A DNA stretch of 64,000 nt from Streptomyces aquilus (GCF_003955715.1 NZ_CP034463.1:9424001-9488000); one strand, 5' to 3'. Shown: positions 24,750-34,236, counted from the stretch's first letter. The notes: a model not told the origin generated them from the sequence alone. Translations and numbers: made by a program.

Positions 24750-26044
24750 AGGGCACCCTCGCACAGGTCCGGACGTACGAACGCAGCGTCCAGCTGCTGA
24801 TGGTCAACCAGTTCACCATCAACCTCGGCTTCTACATGCTGATGCCCTATCTCGCCGCCCACCTGTCCGGCACCCTCGGCCTGGCAGGCTGGGTCGTCGG
24901 ACTCGTTCTGGGCGTGCGCAACTTCAGCCAGCAGGGCATGTTCCTCGTCGGCGGCACCCTCGCGGACCGCCTCGGGTACAAGCCGATGATCGTGGCGGGC
25001 TGCGTGCTGCGCACCGTCGGCTTCGCGATGCTCGGCCTGGTCGACTCACTGACCGCGCTGATCGTCGCCTCCGCGGCCACCGGGCTCGCCGGGGCCCTGT
25101 TCAACCCGGCGGTCCGGGCGTACCTGGCCGCCGACGCGGGGGAGCGCAGGGTCGAGGCGTTCGCCCTGTTCAACGTCTTCTACCAGGCCGGAATCCTGTT
25201 GGGCCCGCTGGCCGGGATGGTCCTGACCGGAGTGGACTTCCGGGTCACCTGCCTGGTCGCCGCCGGGATCTTCGCGCTGCTGAGCGTCGTACAGCTCCGT
25301 GCGCTGCCCGCCCGCCGCGCCGAGGACACCACGGGCCGGCAGGGCGGGAGCGGCGACGGCGTGCTGACCCAGTGGCGCGGCATCCTGGCCAACCGGCCGT
25401 TCCTGCTCTTCTCGGTCGCCATGATCGGCTCCTACGTGCTGTCCTTCCAGGTCTATCTCGCGCTGCCGCTGGAGGTGCGCCGACTCGGTGGCGAGGGGGA
25501 GTTCGGGACGGCGGCGGTGGCGCTGCTCTTCGCGGCCTCCGGACTCGGCACGATCCTCGGGCAGACACGGGTGACCGCCTGGTGCAAGACCCGGTACGAA
25601 CCGGGGCAGGCCCTCACCCGGGGGCTGGCCGTGATGGGCGTCGCGTTCGTACCGCTGCTGGCGGCCACCGCCGTTCCCGTGCCGGCGTCCGGCATCGGGC
25701 TGTGGCTGCTGGCAGCCCTGCCGCCGACCCTCACCGCGCTGCTGCTGGCCGCCGGCACGATGATCGCGTACCCCTTCGAGATGGACACCATCGTCCGGCT
25801 CTCCGGTGACCGCCTCGTGGCCACGCACTACGGCCTGTACAACACGATCTGCGGCATCGGCATCACCCTGGGCAACCTACTCACCGGCGCCGCGCTCGAT
25901 GCCGCCCGCGAGGCGGGCATGCCCGCGCTGCCGTGGCTCTCGCTGACGGCGCTCGGCCTCGCCTGCGCGGCCGCCCTGTACGGACTGCACCGCACCGGAC
26001 GTCTGGCCGCCCCGGCTCCTCGACTCCGGCCTGCCGTGGCCTGA
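24746..26044 (+). CDS. MFS exporter coupled to the PLP enzyme
   Basis: The 432-residue protein has about 12 membrane segments, with the loop signature [12 protein letters not shown] after the second helix. It starts at a GTG overlapping the preceding stop (GTGA), with GGGGGAGGAG upstream, which implies strict co-translation with the cysteine-synthase homologue. It resembles the drug/amino-acid exporter branch (MDR-like DHA1). Its cargo is probably the product or substrate of the neighbouring enzyme. Confidence 0.83.
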   Translation: MKGTLAQVRTYERSVQLLMVNQFTINLGFYMLMPYLAAHLSGTLGLAGWVVGLVLGVRNFSQQGMFLVGGTLADRLGYKPMIVAGCVLRTVGFAMLGLVDSLTALIVASAATGLAGALFNPAVRAYLAADAGERRVEAFALFNVFYQAGILLGPLAGMVLTGVDFRVTCLVAAGIFALLSVVQLRALPARRAEDTTGRQGGSGDGVLTQWRGILANRPFLLFSVAMIGSYVLSFQVYLALPLEVRRLGGEGEFGTAAVALLFAASGLGTILGQTRVTAWCKTRYEPGQALTRGLAVMGVAFVPLLAATAVPVPASGIGLWLLAALPPTLTALLLAAGTMIAYPFEMDTIVRLSGDRLVATHYGLYNTICGIGITLGNLLTGAALDAAREAGMPALPWLSLTALGLACAAALYGLHRTGRLAAPAPRLRPAVA

Positions 26045-26061
26045 CCCACGGTCCGGGAAGG

Positions 26062-26100
26062 GAGGCAGGGGCGGACGCGGTGCGTGCCCGCCCCTGCCTC
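26062..26100. terminator. Bidirectional terminator hairpin
   Basis: GAGGCAGGGGCGG and CCGCCCCTGCCTC form a perfect 13-bp stem with a 13-nt loop. It lies between the convergent MFS gene and the DUF318 permease gene and can serve both strands. Confidence 0.75.
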
Positions 26101-26133
26101 GACCGTGCCGTCCGCGGTCCGCGGTCCGCGGGA

Positions 26134-27309
26134 TCAGTGTTCGTGCGCGGTCATGTGTCCGTCGGACGATCCGTGCTGTTCCGGCGCCCCGCCCATCATC
26201 CGCAGCATCGCAGGACCGCCCGTGCGCCAGAACCGTACGAGCAGGGTGGCGGCCAGCAGCAGGAACACGATGTTGAGCCAGGTCGTGTAGTTCCAGGTGA
26301 TCCCTTCCTCGGGGATCGTGGCGTCGGCCTGGTCGGGGATCAGCCCCAGGCCGCCGAAGGCGAACTCGACTGCGTACCCGGCGACGGCGATCGCGGCGAA
26401 GAACGTGACCAGCAGGAAGGCGGCCGTCCGGGCGCCGTAGTACTTCCGGTAGATGTTCAGGATGGGCAGGATCAGCAGGTCGGCGAAGATGAAGGCGATC
26501 ACCCCGCCGAAACTGATGCCGCCCTTCCACAGCACCACGGCCAGCGGCACGTTGCCGATCGAGCAGACGAACGTCGCGATCGCCACCAGCGGCCCCACGA
26601 GCGGGCCGACCAGCTTGGCGGCGAGGGGATGGTCCGCCAGGAAGAAGGTGTGCCAGAAGCTGTCCGGCACCCACGCCGCGATCGCCCCCGCGATCAGCAG
26701 CCCGGCCGCCAGGTCCCGCAGGATCGCCGACCACTCCATGACGAAGATGTGAGACACGGACGTGAAGCCGTCCCGCGAGAACAGCCGGCGCGTGAAACCG
26801 CCCTCGCCCCGCACGGACATGTCCATCGCCGCGTGGCCCTCCATGGAGCCGGCCACGCCGCGCTCGGCCTGCTCACGGGCCTGGCGCAGCAGCCGCTCGC
26901 GCAGGAAGAGCCGGAACAGGACGGCGAGCACGACGATCATGATGGGGCCGCCGGCGAACTCGGCCGCCGTGAATTGCCAGCCCATCAACAGCGCCATGAT
27001 GATGCCCAGTTCGATGACCAGATTGGTCGAGGCGATCTCGAAGGCCATGGCGGCGGTGAAGTCCGCGCCCTTGCGGAACAGGGAGCGGGCCAGGGCCACG
27101 GCCGCGTAGGAGCAGGAGGACGAGGCCGCCCCGAGTCCCGCGGACAGGGCGAGCGTCCGGGGCCGGTCGTCGCCGAGCAACCGTACGACCGTGGCGCGGC
27201 GGACCACCGCCTGCACGACGGCGGACAGGGTGAAGCCGAGGATCAACGCCCAGGTGACTTCCCAGGTCATCGACCCGGCGATGGACAGGGCGTGCCAGAT
27301 CGCATCCAT
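26134..27309 (-). CDS. DUF318/ArsP-type permease, probable metal efflux
   Basis: The 391-residue protein has two blocks of membrane helices joined by a charged loop containing GHAAMDMSVRGEGG. Each block holds the DUF318 pattern: SSSCSYAAVALARSLFRKGA in the first and CSIGNVPLAVVLWKGG in the second. The C-terminus is His-rich (HGSSDGHMTAHEH). The family exports metals or organoarsenicals. A G-tract palindrome at 27349-27365 sits over its promoter, in keeping with metal-responsive control. Which metal is not evident. Confidence 0.78.
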   Translation of the reverse strand: MDAIWHALSIAGSMTWEVTWALILGFTLSAVVQAVVRRATVVRLLGDDRPRTLALSAGLGAASSSCSYAAVALARSLFRKGADFTAAMAFEIASTNLVIELGIIMALLMGWQFTAAEFAGGPIMIVVLAVLFRLFLRERLLRQAREQAERGVAGSMEGHAAMDMSVRGEGGFTRRLFSRDGFTSVSHIFVMEWSAILRDLAAGLLIAGAIAAWVPDSFWHTFFLADHPLAAKLVGPLVGPLVAIATFVCSIGNVPLAVVLWKGGISFGGVIAFIFADLLILPILNIYRKYYGARTAAFLLVTFFAAIAVAGYAVEFAFGGLGLIPDQADATIPEEGITWNYTTWLNIVFLLLAATLLVRFWRTGGPAMLRMMGGAPEQHGSSDGHMTAHEH

Positions 27310-27348
27310 GGACCCACCGCTCTCGGAGGAGTTGCCGCCATCGGCGAG

Positions 27349-27365
27349 TATCCCCCCAGGGGGTA
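27349..27365. promoter_or_regulatory. G-tract palindrome, CsoR-family-like operator
   Basis: TA-T-CCCCC-CA-GGGGG-TA lies 40 bp upstream of the permease start. From established knowledge, CsoR/RcnR/CstR regulators bind such TA-flanked C-tract/G-tract palindromes. No csoR gene is seen in the window, so the regulator would act in trans. Confidence 0.5.
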
Positions 27366-27392
27366 CCCCATGCGGGGATCCGAGCCCCGCGT

Positions 27393-27890
27393 TCAGGCGT
27401 GCTCACGCTCGGCGCGTCGCCGGACCAGCTCCTCGACCGCGCTCGGCAGCGTCGTCTCGAAGTCGATCAGCTTCGCCCAGGTCGGGGTCACCACGATGCG
27501 GACCATGCCGTCGTAGAGCGAGCGGACCTCGGCCTCCCATGCGACGCGCTGCTCGGGTGTCATCGCGTACGAGCCGTTGATCTGGAGGTACTCGTCCGGG
27601 ATGCCGTCGACGACGTCCAGTTCGGCGCGACCGCGGATGAGAAGGATCTTGGGTGGGTGCACCTCGGTGTCGATCGTCAGGGCGACCATCGGGTTCTCGC
27701 GCAGGGCGGGCAGCTTCGGGGCGTTCTTCGTGGTGCACATGACGATCTCGGAACCGTTCCACGTGAAGGCGATCGGGATGTTCCTGGGCGTGCCGTCCTT
27801 GGCCACGTACGCCAGCCGGACCACGTCGCGCGCCAACAGCTCTCGGCTGATCGGCAGCTGCACAATCTCGGCGATCTCGTTCGCTCGCAT
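27393..27890 (-). CDS. PPOX-class flavin/F420-binding protein
   Basis: The 165-residue split-barrel protein has the family pattern RLAYVAKDGTPRNIPIAFTW, then TKNAPKLPALRENPMVALTID. These match pyridoxamine-oxidase-like F420 or flavin-binding enzymes. I chose the ATG at 27890, with GGGAGG 6 nt upstream. It appears to be a single-gene unit. Cofactor and substrate cannot be told from sequence alone. Confidence 0.78.
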   Translation of the reverse strand: MRANEIAEIVQLPISRELLARDVVRLAYVAKDGTPRNIPIAFTWNGSEIVMCTTKNAPKLPALRENPMVALTIDTEVHPPKILLIRGRAELDVVDGIPDEYLQINGSYAMTPEQRVAWEAEVRSLYDGMVRIVVTPTWAKLIDFETTLPSAVEELVRRRAEREHA

Positions 27891-27990
27891 GACTGTCCTC
27901 CCGGGGTGTTGTCGTCTTCCCCCCAGGGACGGAGCCGTCGGGGAGTTCTCGACATCGGGCGGCCCCGCATCGCCTGTGCCGCCCTGGGCT

Positions 27991-28515
27991 TCAGTCGGCC
28001 AGCGTGGAGGCCAGGGCCTTGGTCGCGTCCACGAGTTCGACGTCCCGCTCGGCCAGGAGGCCAGGGATGGCGCCGCGCCCGCCGCGTACGGCACGGCGGG
28101 CGGCCGATTCCCACTCGACGTGATGGCCGTGGCGGCGCAGCTTCGGGTAGGCGGCGGCCGTGGTCTCCCATTGCCGGGCGTCGGCGATGTTCCGCAGCAG
28201 GCGCAGGATCTGTGCGCGGCACGTCGTCTGCGGACGGCGTACCAGGTCCCACAGGAACGGGACCGTGACGGCGGTGGCCTGTCCCACGACGAAGCCGTAC
28301 CGGCAGATGCGATGCCGCAGTCGCTCCAGTGCGTCCTGCGCGGCGGCCTCTTCGCCCGAGGCGATGGCGGCGAGCAGGTAGGGGATCGCGGCGGCGGACC
28401 CCGTCGAGTCCTCGATGTCGCTCCAGGCCACGAGACCGACGTCGCGGAGTGTGGTGGTCTGTTGCGGGAACCGCACTGCTTCCTCACCGCTGACGTGCTC
28501 GGTGAGTGGTGGCAT
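27991..28515 (-). CDS. HEAT-repeat-like hypothetical protein
   Basis: This 174-residue all-helical protein has repeated short helices (AIPYLLAAIASGEEAAAQDALERL; TVPFLWDLV; AQILRLLRNIADARQW), as in HEAT/armadillo folds. Its start is one base after the stop of the ATPase gene, so the two are translationally coupled. Similar proteins stand beside SMI1 or sigma-regulatory genes in streptomycetes, but I do not recognise a function. Confidence 0.6.
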   Translation of the reverse strand: MPPLTEHVSGEEAVRFPQQTTTLRDVGLVAWSDIEDSTGSAAAIPYLLAAIASGEEAAAQDALERLRHRICRYGFVVGQATAVTVPFLWDLVRRPQTTCRAQILRLLRNIADARQWETTAAAYPKLRRHGHHVEWESAARRAVRGGRGAIPGLLAERDVELVDATKALASTLAD

Positions 28516-28516
28516 G

Positions 28517-29020
28517 TCAGGCGCCCCCTGTGGCCAGCATGGCCCAGACGGTCTTGCGTGACGGGGTGTGGCGGGTCCAGCCCCAGTGCTGGGACAGGGC
28601 TTCCACGATCAACAGGCCACGGCCGTGTTCACTGAACGCGTCCGGCGCGTGCCCCGCCCGCGGCAGTCCGGCGCCCTGGTCGGTCACGGCACACACCAGG
28701 TGGGCCGCGCGACGCGTGAGCCGCAGCCATACGTCGCAGTCGGCGTCGCCGGGCGTGTCGCTCTTGCGGCCGTGCAGCACGGCGTTGGCGGCGAGTTCGG
28801 AGACGACGGTCAGCGCGTCGTCCCGGCACTCGTCCAACTCCCATTCGCCCAGCACGCGATCGGTGAACTCGCGGGCCAGCGCGCATCCCTCGTTGCTGCC
28901 GGGAAGGCGCAGGGTGGCGGTGTGGCGCGTGGGGCGCGATGCGGGGGAGGGGGGTGCGGCCTGGTGTGCCGGGGCCCCGATCGGGCCAGACCAGAGTGCT
29001 GGGCGCGCGGGCTGCGACAC
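28517..29020 (-). CDS. ATP-binding anti-sigma-like regulator (HATPase_c_2)
   Basis: The 167-residue protein has the N-box VVSELAANAVLHG, the G1 region VTDQGAGLP and a GRGLLIVEALSQHWGW segment, as in RsbW-like serine kinase/anti-sigma proteins. It begins at the GTG at 29020, with AGGAG 5 nt upstream. It is divergent from a DUF397/XRE pair; such three-part groups (WhiJ-like) are abundant in streptomycetes and tune development or antibiotic production. Confidence 0.85.
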   Translation of the reverse strand: MSQPARPALWSGPIGAPAHQAAPPSPASRPTRHTATLRLPGSNEGCALAREFTDRVLGEWELDECRDDALTVVSELAANAVLHGRKSDTPGDADCDVWLRLTRRAAHLVCAVTDQGAGLPRAGHAPDAFSEHGRGLLIVEALSQHWGWTRHTPSRKTVWAMLATGGA

Positions 29021-29170
29021 GGCATCTCCTGAGGTGGCGTCAGGGCGTCAGGACCAGGCGCCAGTACGGGTGTTGGCGACGGGGTTATTATCCACCTCGA
29101 AAGCCAGTCCGTGCAATTTCACGAGAAATTGCGCGTCTGGATCGAGCCAGTCGTGCGCGAGGAGACTGCC

Positions 29171-29401
29171 GTGCCGTCAGTGCCTAACGGGGTGCAAGCG
29201 AGTTCACTGGGCGTCCGCTGGACCAAGAGCCGGCACAGCAACGCCGAGGGCAACTGCGTCGAGGTGGCGCCGTTGGCCGAGGGAGGCGTGGCGATACGCA
29301 ACTCCCGGGACCCGCACGGTCCCGCGCTGGTGTACACGTCCGCCGAGGTCGCGGCCTTCCTGGCCGGTGTGAAGGACGGCGAGTTCGACGACCTGGTGTG
29401 A
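29171..29401 (+). CDS. DUF397 small protein
   Basis: The 76-residue protein has the family core VRWTKSRHSNAEGNCVEVAP, then VAIRNSRDPHGPALVYTSAEV. I chose the GTG at 29171, with GGAG 6 nt upstream; the frame extends upstream without a site. DUF397 proteins act as partners of Scr1/WhiJ-type XRE regulators, and such a gene follows. Confidence 0.88.
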   Translation: MPSVPNGVQASSLGVRWTKSRHSNAEGNCVEVAPLAEGGVAIRNSRDPHGPALVYTSAEVAAFLAGVKDGEFDDLV

Positions 29402-29506
29402 AGGGCGATCGGCGCGGCCCGCACCGGGCTCAGGCCCGGAACATGCGCACGGGGCCCAACCAGTGCGATAATGCGGGCTGTTGCCCTCCGCCCACGGGGA
29501 GTCAGG

Positions 29507-30427
29507 ATGCCCTCGGATTCACCGCGCGTCTCCCGGCTCGAGCCGTACCTGCATCGCGCCGAGCCCGCGCCGACCCTGCTGAAGATGCTGGTCGGCGTGC
29601 AGCTGGCGGGCCTGCGCGAGGACGCGGGCATGGCGCAGGAACAGGCGGCGCGGGCCGTGGGGTTCAGCCCGACGAAGCTGTCCCGCATCGAGGCGGGCAA
29701 GGGCCGCCGGCCGCCCACGGAGGCCGACGTCGGCGCGCTGCTGGACCTGTACAAGACCGACGAGTACGAGGCGTCCGTCCTGCTGCAACTGCTGCGGCGA
29801 GCCGGTGAGCCCGGATGGTGGCAGCGCTTCGACAAACGGTTGATGCCGGAGTGGTTCGACCGGCTCGTCGGCTTGCAGGAAGCGGCCGATTCCATCCGTA
29901 CGTTCGAGATCCAGTACGTCCCCGGACTGCTCCAGACACCCGCGTACACACGCGCTGTCGTGCAGCGCGGCCTGCCCTCGGCCCCGGACCGCGAGGTGAA
30001 CCGCCGGGTCGAGCTGCGCACGAAGCGTGCGGAGCTGCTCGGGCGGCCGGACGCACCGCAGTTGTGGGCCGTCGTCGACGAGTCGGTGCTGCTGCGGGTC
30101 ATGGGCAGCCGCGACATCATGCGCGAACAACTCGAACATCTCGTCACGATGGCCGAGCAGTCGCACGTCGTCATCCAGGTCGTCCCCCTGGACGTGACCA
30201 ACGCCTCCGCACCGGCCATCCCGGTCACCTACCTGCGCTTCGGCGGTCTCGACCTTCCCGACATCGTCTACCTGGAGCACCTCAAGAGCGCCACGTTCCT
30301 GGAGGACCGCGACGAGACCGAGCAGTACCGCGTGGCGCTGGACCAACTGGCCGACGACGCGCTCAGCCCGCGCGACTCCCTCGGCCTGCTGCGCGACACC
30401 GTCAAGCAGCGGTACGGGGGCGGCTGA
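29507..30427 (+). CDS. XRE regulator, Scr1/WhiJ type (HTH plus DUF5753)
   Basis: This 306-residue protein has a helix-turn-helix in the first 90 residues (EQAARAVGFSPTKLSRIEAG). The large C-terminal domain contains IQYVPGLLQTPAYTRAV and LEHLKSATFLED, typical of DUF5753. GGGGAG precedes the ATG. With the DUF397 gene upstream and the divergent ATPase it forms a WhiJ-like regulatory set. Confidence 0.9.
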   Translation: MPSDSPRVSRLEPYLHRAEPAPTLLKMLVGVQLAGLREDAGMAQEQAARAVGFSPTKLSRIEAGKGRRPPTEADVGALLDLYKTDEYEASVLLQLLRRAGEPGWWQRFDKRLMPEWFDRLVGLQEAADSIRTFEIQYVPGLLQTPAYTRAVVQRGLPSAPDREVNRRVELRTKRAELLGRPDAPQLWAVVDESVLLRVMGSRDIMREQLEHLVTMAEQSHVVIQVVPLDVTNASAPAIPVTYLRFGGLDLPDIVYLEHLKSATFLEDRDETEQYRVALDQLADDALSPRDSLGLLRDTVKQRYGGG

Positions 30428-30442
30428 GCCGGTGCCGCACCC

Positions 30443-31261
30443 TCACCGGATGCGGCCGGCTCCACCGAACTCGATCCACTCCTGGGTGAGTTGACGCGGC
30501 GCCACTTCGTTGTCAGGTCGCCAGGTGGACACCTCGACCAGGCCGGGTTCGAGGATCTCCAGCCCCTCGAACCACCGCGCGACGTCCTTCTCCTCACGCA
30601 CCCGGCCCCAGTGCCCCTGCGTGGCCTTGTCCATGAAGTCGGTGACGAACTCCCGCACCTTCGGGTCGTCGCTGACCAGTTGGCACATCACCAGGCAACT
30701 GCCGGGCGCGAGCCGCTCGGTCACCCGCTTCACCACGGCGAGAGGGCCGTCCGTGTCGCTGTCCGGGATGCAGTGGAACACCGAGTTGAACAGCACGCCC
30801 ACCGGCTGCGAGAAGTCGATGAGCCGCTGAGTGTCGGGGTGCGAGAAGATCACGTCGGTGTCGCGCATGTCGGCCTGGATCACGGCCGTACGGTCGTTCT
30901 GGTCCAGCAGGGCGCGGCCGTGCACCAGCACCATCGGGTCGTTGTCCACGTAGACCACGCGCGAGGTCGGGTCGATGCGCTGCGCCACCTGGTGCACGTT
31001 GTTCTGCGTGGGCAGACCGGACCCGTGGTCCAGGAACTGCCGGATGCCGTACTCCTGAGCCAGCACCGCGACCACCCGTTGCAGGAAACTCCGGTTGTTC
31101 AGCGCCAGCGCCCGGGTGCTGGGCACCACCTTGTCCAGTTCCTCGCAGGCGGCACGGTCGACCGCGTAGTTGTCCTTGCCGCCCAGATAGTGGTCGTACA
31201 TGCGCGCGGCCGTCGGAACCGTGGCGTCGATCTTGGTGGACAACCGCTTCCCGGACTCCAT
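30443..31261 (-). CDS. SAM-dependent methyltransferase, DUF574
   Basis: The 272-residue protein has the DUF574 start AARMYDHYLGGKDNYAVDR, a degenerate SAM loop FLDHGSGLPTQNNVH, and VVYVDNDPMVLVHG for the ribose contacts. I chose the ATG at 31261, with GGGGAG just upstream; a GTG at 31285 has no site. It is convergent with the XRE gene. DUF574 genes are common near WhiJ-like groups; the substrate is unknown. Confidence 0.85.
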   Translation of the reverse strand: MESGKRLSTKIDATVPTAARMYDHYLGGKDNYAVDRAACEELDKVVPSTRALALNNRSFLQRVVAVLAQEYGIRQFLDHGSGLPTQNNVHQVAQRIDPTSRVVYVDNDPMVLVHGRALLDQNDRTAVIQADMRDTDVIFSHPDTQRLIDFSQPVGVLFNSVFHCIPDSDTDGPLAVVKRVTERLAPGSCLVMCQLVSDDPKVREFVTDFMDKATQGHWGRVREEKDVARWFEGLEILEPGLVEVSTWRPDNEVAPRQLTQEWIEFGGAGRIR

Positions 31262-31368
31262 CGTCTCCCCCGTCACGTACCGCACCGAGCCGACCGGTGC
31301 GTGAGGCGATCCATCCTAGAGACAAGGCACTTGGCCCAGCCACCGGATGCGCGAAGTCCCCATGGCCG

Positions 31369-32559
31369 TCAGGTCCGGTGCCGCCGCGCGCGGCGCAGGA
31401 AGGGGCGCTCGACGAGGTAGTACGACAGCAGGGCCATCGCCATGGTCAGCACCACCGTGCCCGTCAGCAGGCCGACCTCGACGTCGAGGGAGGCCAGCAG
31501 CCGCACGACGGGGTAGTGCCACAGATAGATGCCGTAACTGAGGTTCCGGCCGGTCCAGGCGAGCGGCGCGCACCCCAGCAGACGGGACAGCAGCCCGTCG
31601 GGCCGCAGTTCCAGCCCCGCCACCAGGGTGGCCGACAGCGCGGCCACGGCGAGGATCCCGCCCGTGTACCAAAGGACGGTCCAGAGGCCGGCGCTCCCGG
31701 TCACCGGCACCTTCCAGGCCACGAGCGCGAGCACCGCGAGAGCGGGGAGGGCGAGCCGCCCGGCCCAGACGCGCAGCGGGCCCAGCCGCGGGTCGTCCTG
31801 GCGCAACCGTGCCAGGACCACGGCGACCAGGGCGCCGGCCAGCAGCTCGTCGGCGCGGGTGTCGGTGCCGTTGTAGATGCGGTGGACGGCGTCCGGATGC
31901 CACAGGACGCAGCGCCACAGGAAGGGCAGCACGCACAGGGCGGCGGTGCACAGCAGGACCGTGCGCGCCCGCAGGCGGCGCAGCAGACCCAGCAGCAGGA
32001 GCGGCCACAGCAGATAGAACTGCTCCTCCACGCCCAGCGACCAGGTGTGGGCGAGAGGGCCGCCCATGTACGCCTCCGGGTCCGCGGCCCTGAAGACGTT
32101 CGTCAGGAAGGTCACCGCGAGGCCCACCGCCTGCCAGGAGCCGTCGAAGCCCCACAGCGAGGTCGTCGTCGCCAGCACCAGACAGGCCGCGCAGACCGCC
32201 AGCAGCGCCGGGACCAGGCGCAGCCAGCGGCGCCGGTAGAAGGGGAGCAGGGCGAGGGTGCCGGTGCGGGAGTACTCGGCGAGCAGCTGGCGGGTGATGA
32301 CGAAGCCGCTGATGGTGAAGAAGACGTCGACGGCGATCGAGCCGCCCGGGACCAGTGTGCGGTCGACGTGGTAGACGAGGACCAGGGCGACCGCGAGGGT
32401 GCGCAGGCCGTCCAGCGCGTCGACCCGGCTGTCGTGCAGGGTCGCGGAAGGGAACCCCCGGCGTGCACCTGGTGCCGCCGGGGCCGTGTGTCTCCGACCC
32501 GTGACCGCCGCACTTCTCTCGGTCGCTGCTTCGGCTGTCGAGTCCGGTGTACTGGCCAT
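31369..32559 (-). CDS. Membrane O-acyltransferase, OafA/YrhL (acyltransferase 3)
   Basis: The 396-residue integral membrane protein has about ten helices after a 45-residue cytosolic lead. The motifs are DALDGLRTLAVALVLVYHV with the catalytic histidine, then YRRRWLRLVPALL, then HTWSLGVEEQFYL, then SYGIYLWHYPV near the end. It moves acyl groups to sugars or other envelope molecules. No glycan genes lie beside it, so the acceptor is unknown. Confidence 0.88.
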   Translation of the reverse strand: MASTPDSTAEAATERSAAVTGRRHTAPAAPGARRGFPSATLHDSRVDALDGLRTLAVALVLVYHVDRTLVPGGSIAVDVFFTISGFVITRQLLAEYSRTGTLALLPFYRRRWLRLVPALLAVCAACLVLATTTSLWGFDGSWQAVGLAVTFLTNVFRAADPEAYMGGPLAHTWSLGVEEQFYLLWPLLLLGLLRRLRARTVLLCTAALCVLPFLWRCVLWHPDAVHRIYNGTDTRADELLAGALVAVVLARLRQDDPRLGPLRVWAGRLALPALAVLALVAWKVPVTGSAGLWTVLWYTGGILAVAALSATLVAGLELRPDGLLSRLLGCAPLAWTGRNLSYGIYLWHYPVVRLLASLDVEVGLLTGTVVLTMAMALLSYYLVERPFLRRARRHRT

Positions 32560-32725
32560 GAACGAGATCGCTTCTCACCTGCCGACTGTTTCCGGTTAAC
32601 CCGGTTCACCTGTCCGCAAAGCACGATCACATTCCTGTCTGTCACCCCGCTGTACGCATCCAGTGGTGTCAGTCCCCTCCCGTATCGTTCCGGGCACCAC
32701 TCATCTACCGGGAAGATTCAGAGAG

Positions 32726-34234
32726 TTGACTGAGCTGTCCGCTTTTCCGCTGCCCTTCCAAGCCTCCCGTTCCACAGGGTTCGCGACCCCTCGCACACTG
32801 CGGGAGCTGGCGATGATGGAGTGCAGCGCGCAGATCCGGGCGAAGCCGCGGTGGTTCGACAAGATGAACGACGCCGGCATCGTCGCCAGGTGGACGCGGG
32901 AGGCGATCGCCCAGGGCCTCACCGCAGCACAGGTCGCCTACGTGCTGGCCGAGCTGCGGCACTACGCCGCGCTGCGCGACGCGCGCACCGGCATAGAGGT
33001 GTCCGCCGTCGACGGGGTGTGGCAGTCGGACACCCTCGTCGACGACGAGCTCGGAGCGCGGCTGCGTGAGGCGGTGCGGCCCCTGGAAGAGGTCCCCGAA
33101 GCGGAGCTGGACTGGCATCCCGGATCCGACGGCCTCGTCCTGGACATCGTCCACCCCTCGCTGTTCTGCCTGGTGAGAGGCGTGAGCGGTGAACCCGAGC
33201 GGGCCTGGCACAATCCGACGGACCGCTACTCGAAGTACGAGTTCTCGGAGAAGTTCCAGTGGCTTCCGACGGACGTGGACGTCAGCGAGGACGGCGCCGT
33301 CGCCTTCCGGTCCTACGTCAACAACGTCCACCCCGAGACGCATCGCGAACTGCTCGCCGTGCTGCCGGACTTGTTCGCGCGCTTCCGCCCGCTCTGGGAG
33401 AACGTGCTGACCGACCTGCGCCATCCGCGACCGCTGCGGATCGAGGCCGATCCGTACGGCTGGTACGACTCGAAGCCGGAGTACCCGGACAGGTCCTCCT
33501 ACAGTGACGCCGAGGCGTACGCCGAAGCCCGCGAGGCATGGGCGGAAGCCCACGACACCTGGTGGGAGAACCGCCGTCCGGTCGTCCCGGACGCCCCCGC
33601 CTTCACCCCGCCCCCCATGCCCGACGCGTCGGGCCGCGTCGACCTGCGCGGCCGCTCCCTCCAGGTCATCGTCAAGGTCGCCGCCATTCACCTCACCCCG
33701 GACCAGCCCGAGTACCCCGGCGGCTCCTGGCATGTCGAGGGGATGCTGAACGAGCGGATCGTCTCGACCGGCATCTACTACTGGGACAGCGAGAACATCA
33801 CCGACAGCCATCTGAGCTTCCGGGCGGCACTCGACGACCCCCACTACGAGCAGAGCGACGACGACGGTATGCGAGAGGTCTACGGGCTGGAGGACGAAGA
33901 CGCCCTGAACCAGCTGCTGGGCTCGGCGTCGACGCCCGCGGGGCGCTGCCTGGCCTTCCCGAACGTCCTGCAGCACCGCGTCGGTTCCTTCCGGCTCACG
34001 GACCCGACCCGCCCCGGACATCGCAAGATCCTCGCGTTCTTCCTGGTGGACCCGTCGCACAAGATCGTCTCGACCTCCGACGTGCCCCCGCAGCAGCCGT
34101 GGTCCGACTCCTCGACCATGACGCTGGAGCAGGCCAAGGAGTACCGCGAGCAGCTCATGCAGGAACGCAAGTTCTTCGTCGACGAGCACAACGAGCAGCT
34201 CTACGAACGGGAGTTCTCCCTCTGCGAGCACTGA
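32726..34234 (+). CDS. DUF4246 protein, probable Fe(II)/2-oxoglutarate oxygenase fold
   Basis: The 502-residue protein begins with the family region FATPRTLRELAMMECSAQIR. A jelly-roll-like C-terminal half contains SWHVEGMLNERIVSTGIYYW, FPNVLQHRVGSF and RKILAFFLVDP. An H-x-E, a later H and then an R in this order match the iron and 2-oxoglutarate ligands of the oxygenase family; that reading is mine. The start is uncertain: TTG at 32726 is used, GTG at 32663 is the alternative, and both have poor sites. It is a single gene followed by a strong terminator. Confidence 0.72.
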   Translation: MTELSAFPLPFQASRSTGFATPRTLRELAMMECSAQIRAKPRWFDKMNDAGIVARWTREAIAQGLTAAQVAYVLAELRHYAALRDARTGIEVSAVDGVWQSDTLVDDELGARLREAVRPLEEVPEAELDWHPGSDGLVLDIVHPSLFCLVRGVSGEPERAWHNPTDRYSKYEFSEKFQWLPTDVDVSEDGAVAFRSYVNNVHPETHRELLAVLPDLFARFRPLWENVLTDLRHPRPLRIEADPYGWYDSKPEYPDRSSYSDAEAYAEAREAWAEAHDTWWENRRPVVPDAPAFTPPPMPDASGRVDLRGRSLQVIVKVAAIHLTPDQPEYPGGSWHVEGMLNERIVSTGIYYWDSENITDSHLSFRAALDDPHYEQSDDDGMREVYGLEDEDALNQLLGSASTPAGRCLAFPNVLQHRVGSFRLTDPTRPGHRKILAFFLVDPSHKIVSTSDVPPQQPWSDSSTMTLEQAKEYREQLMQERKFFVDEHNEQLYEREFSLCEH

Positions 34235-34236
34235 GA

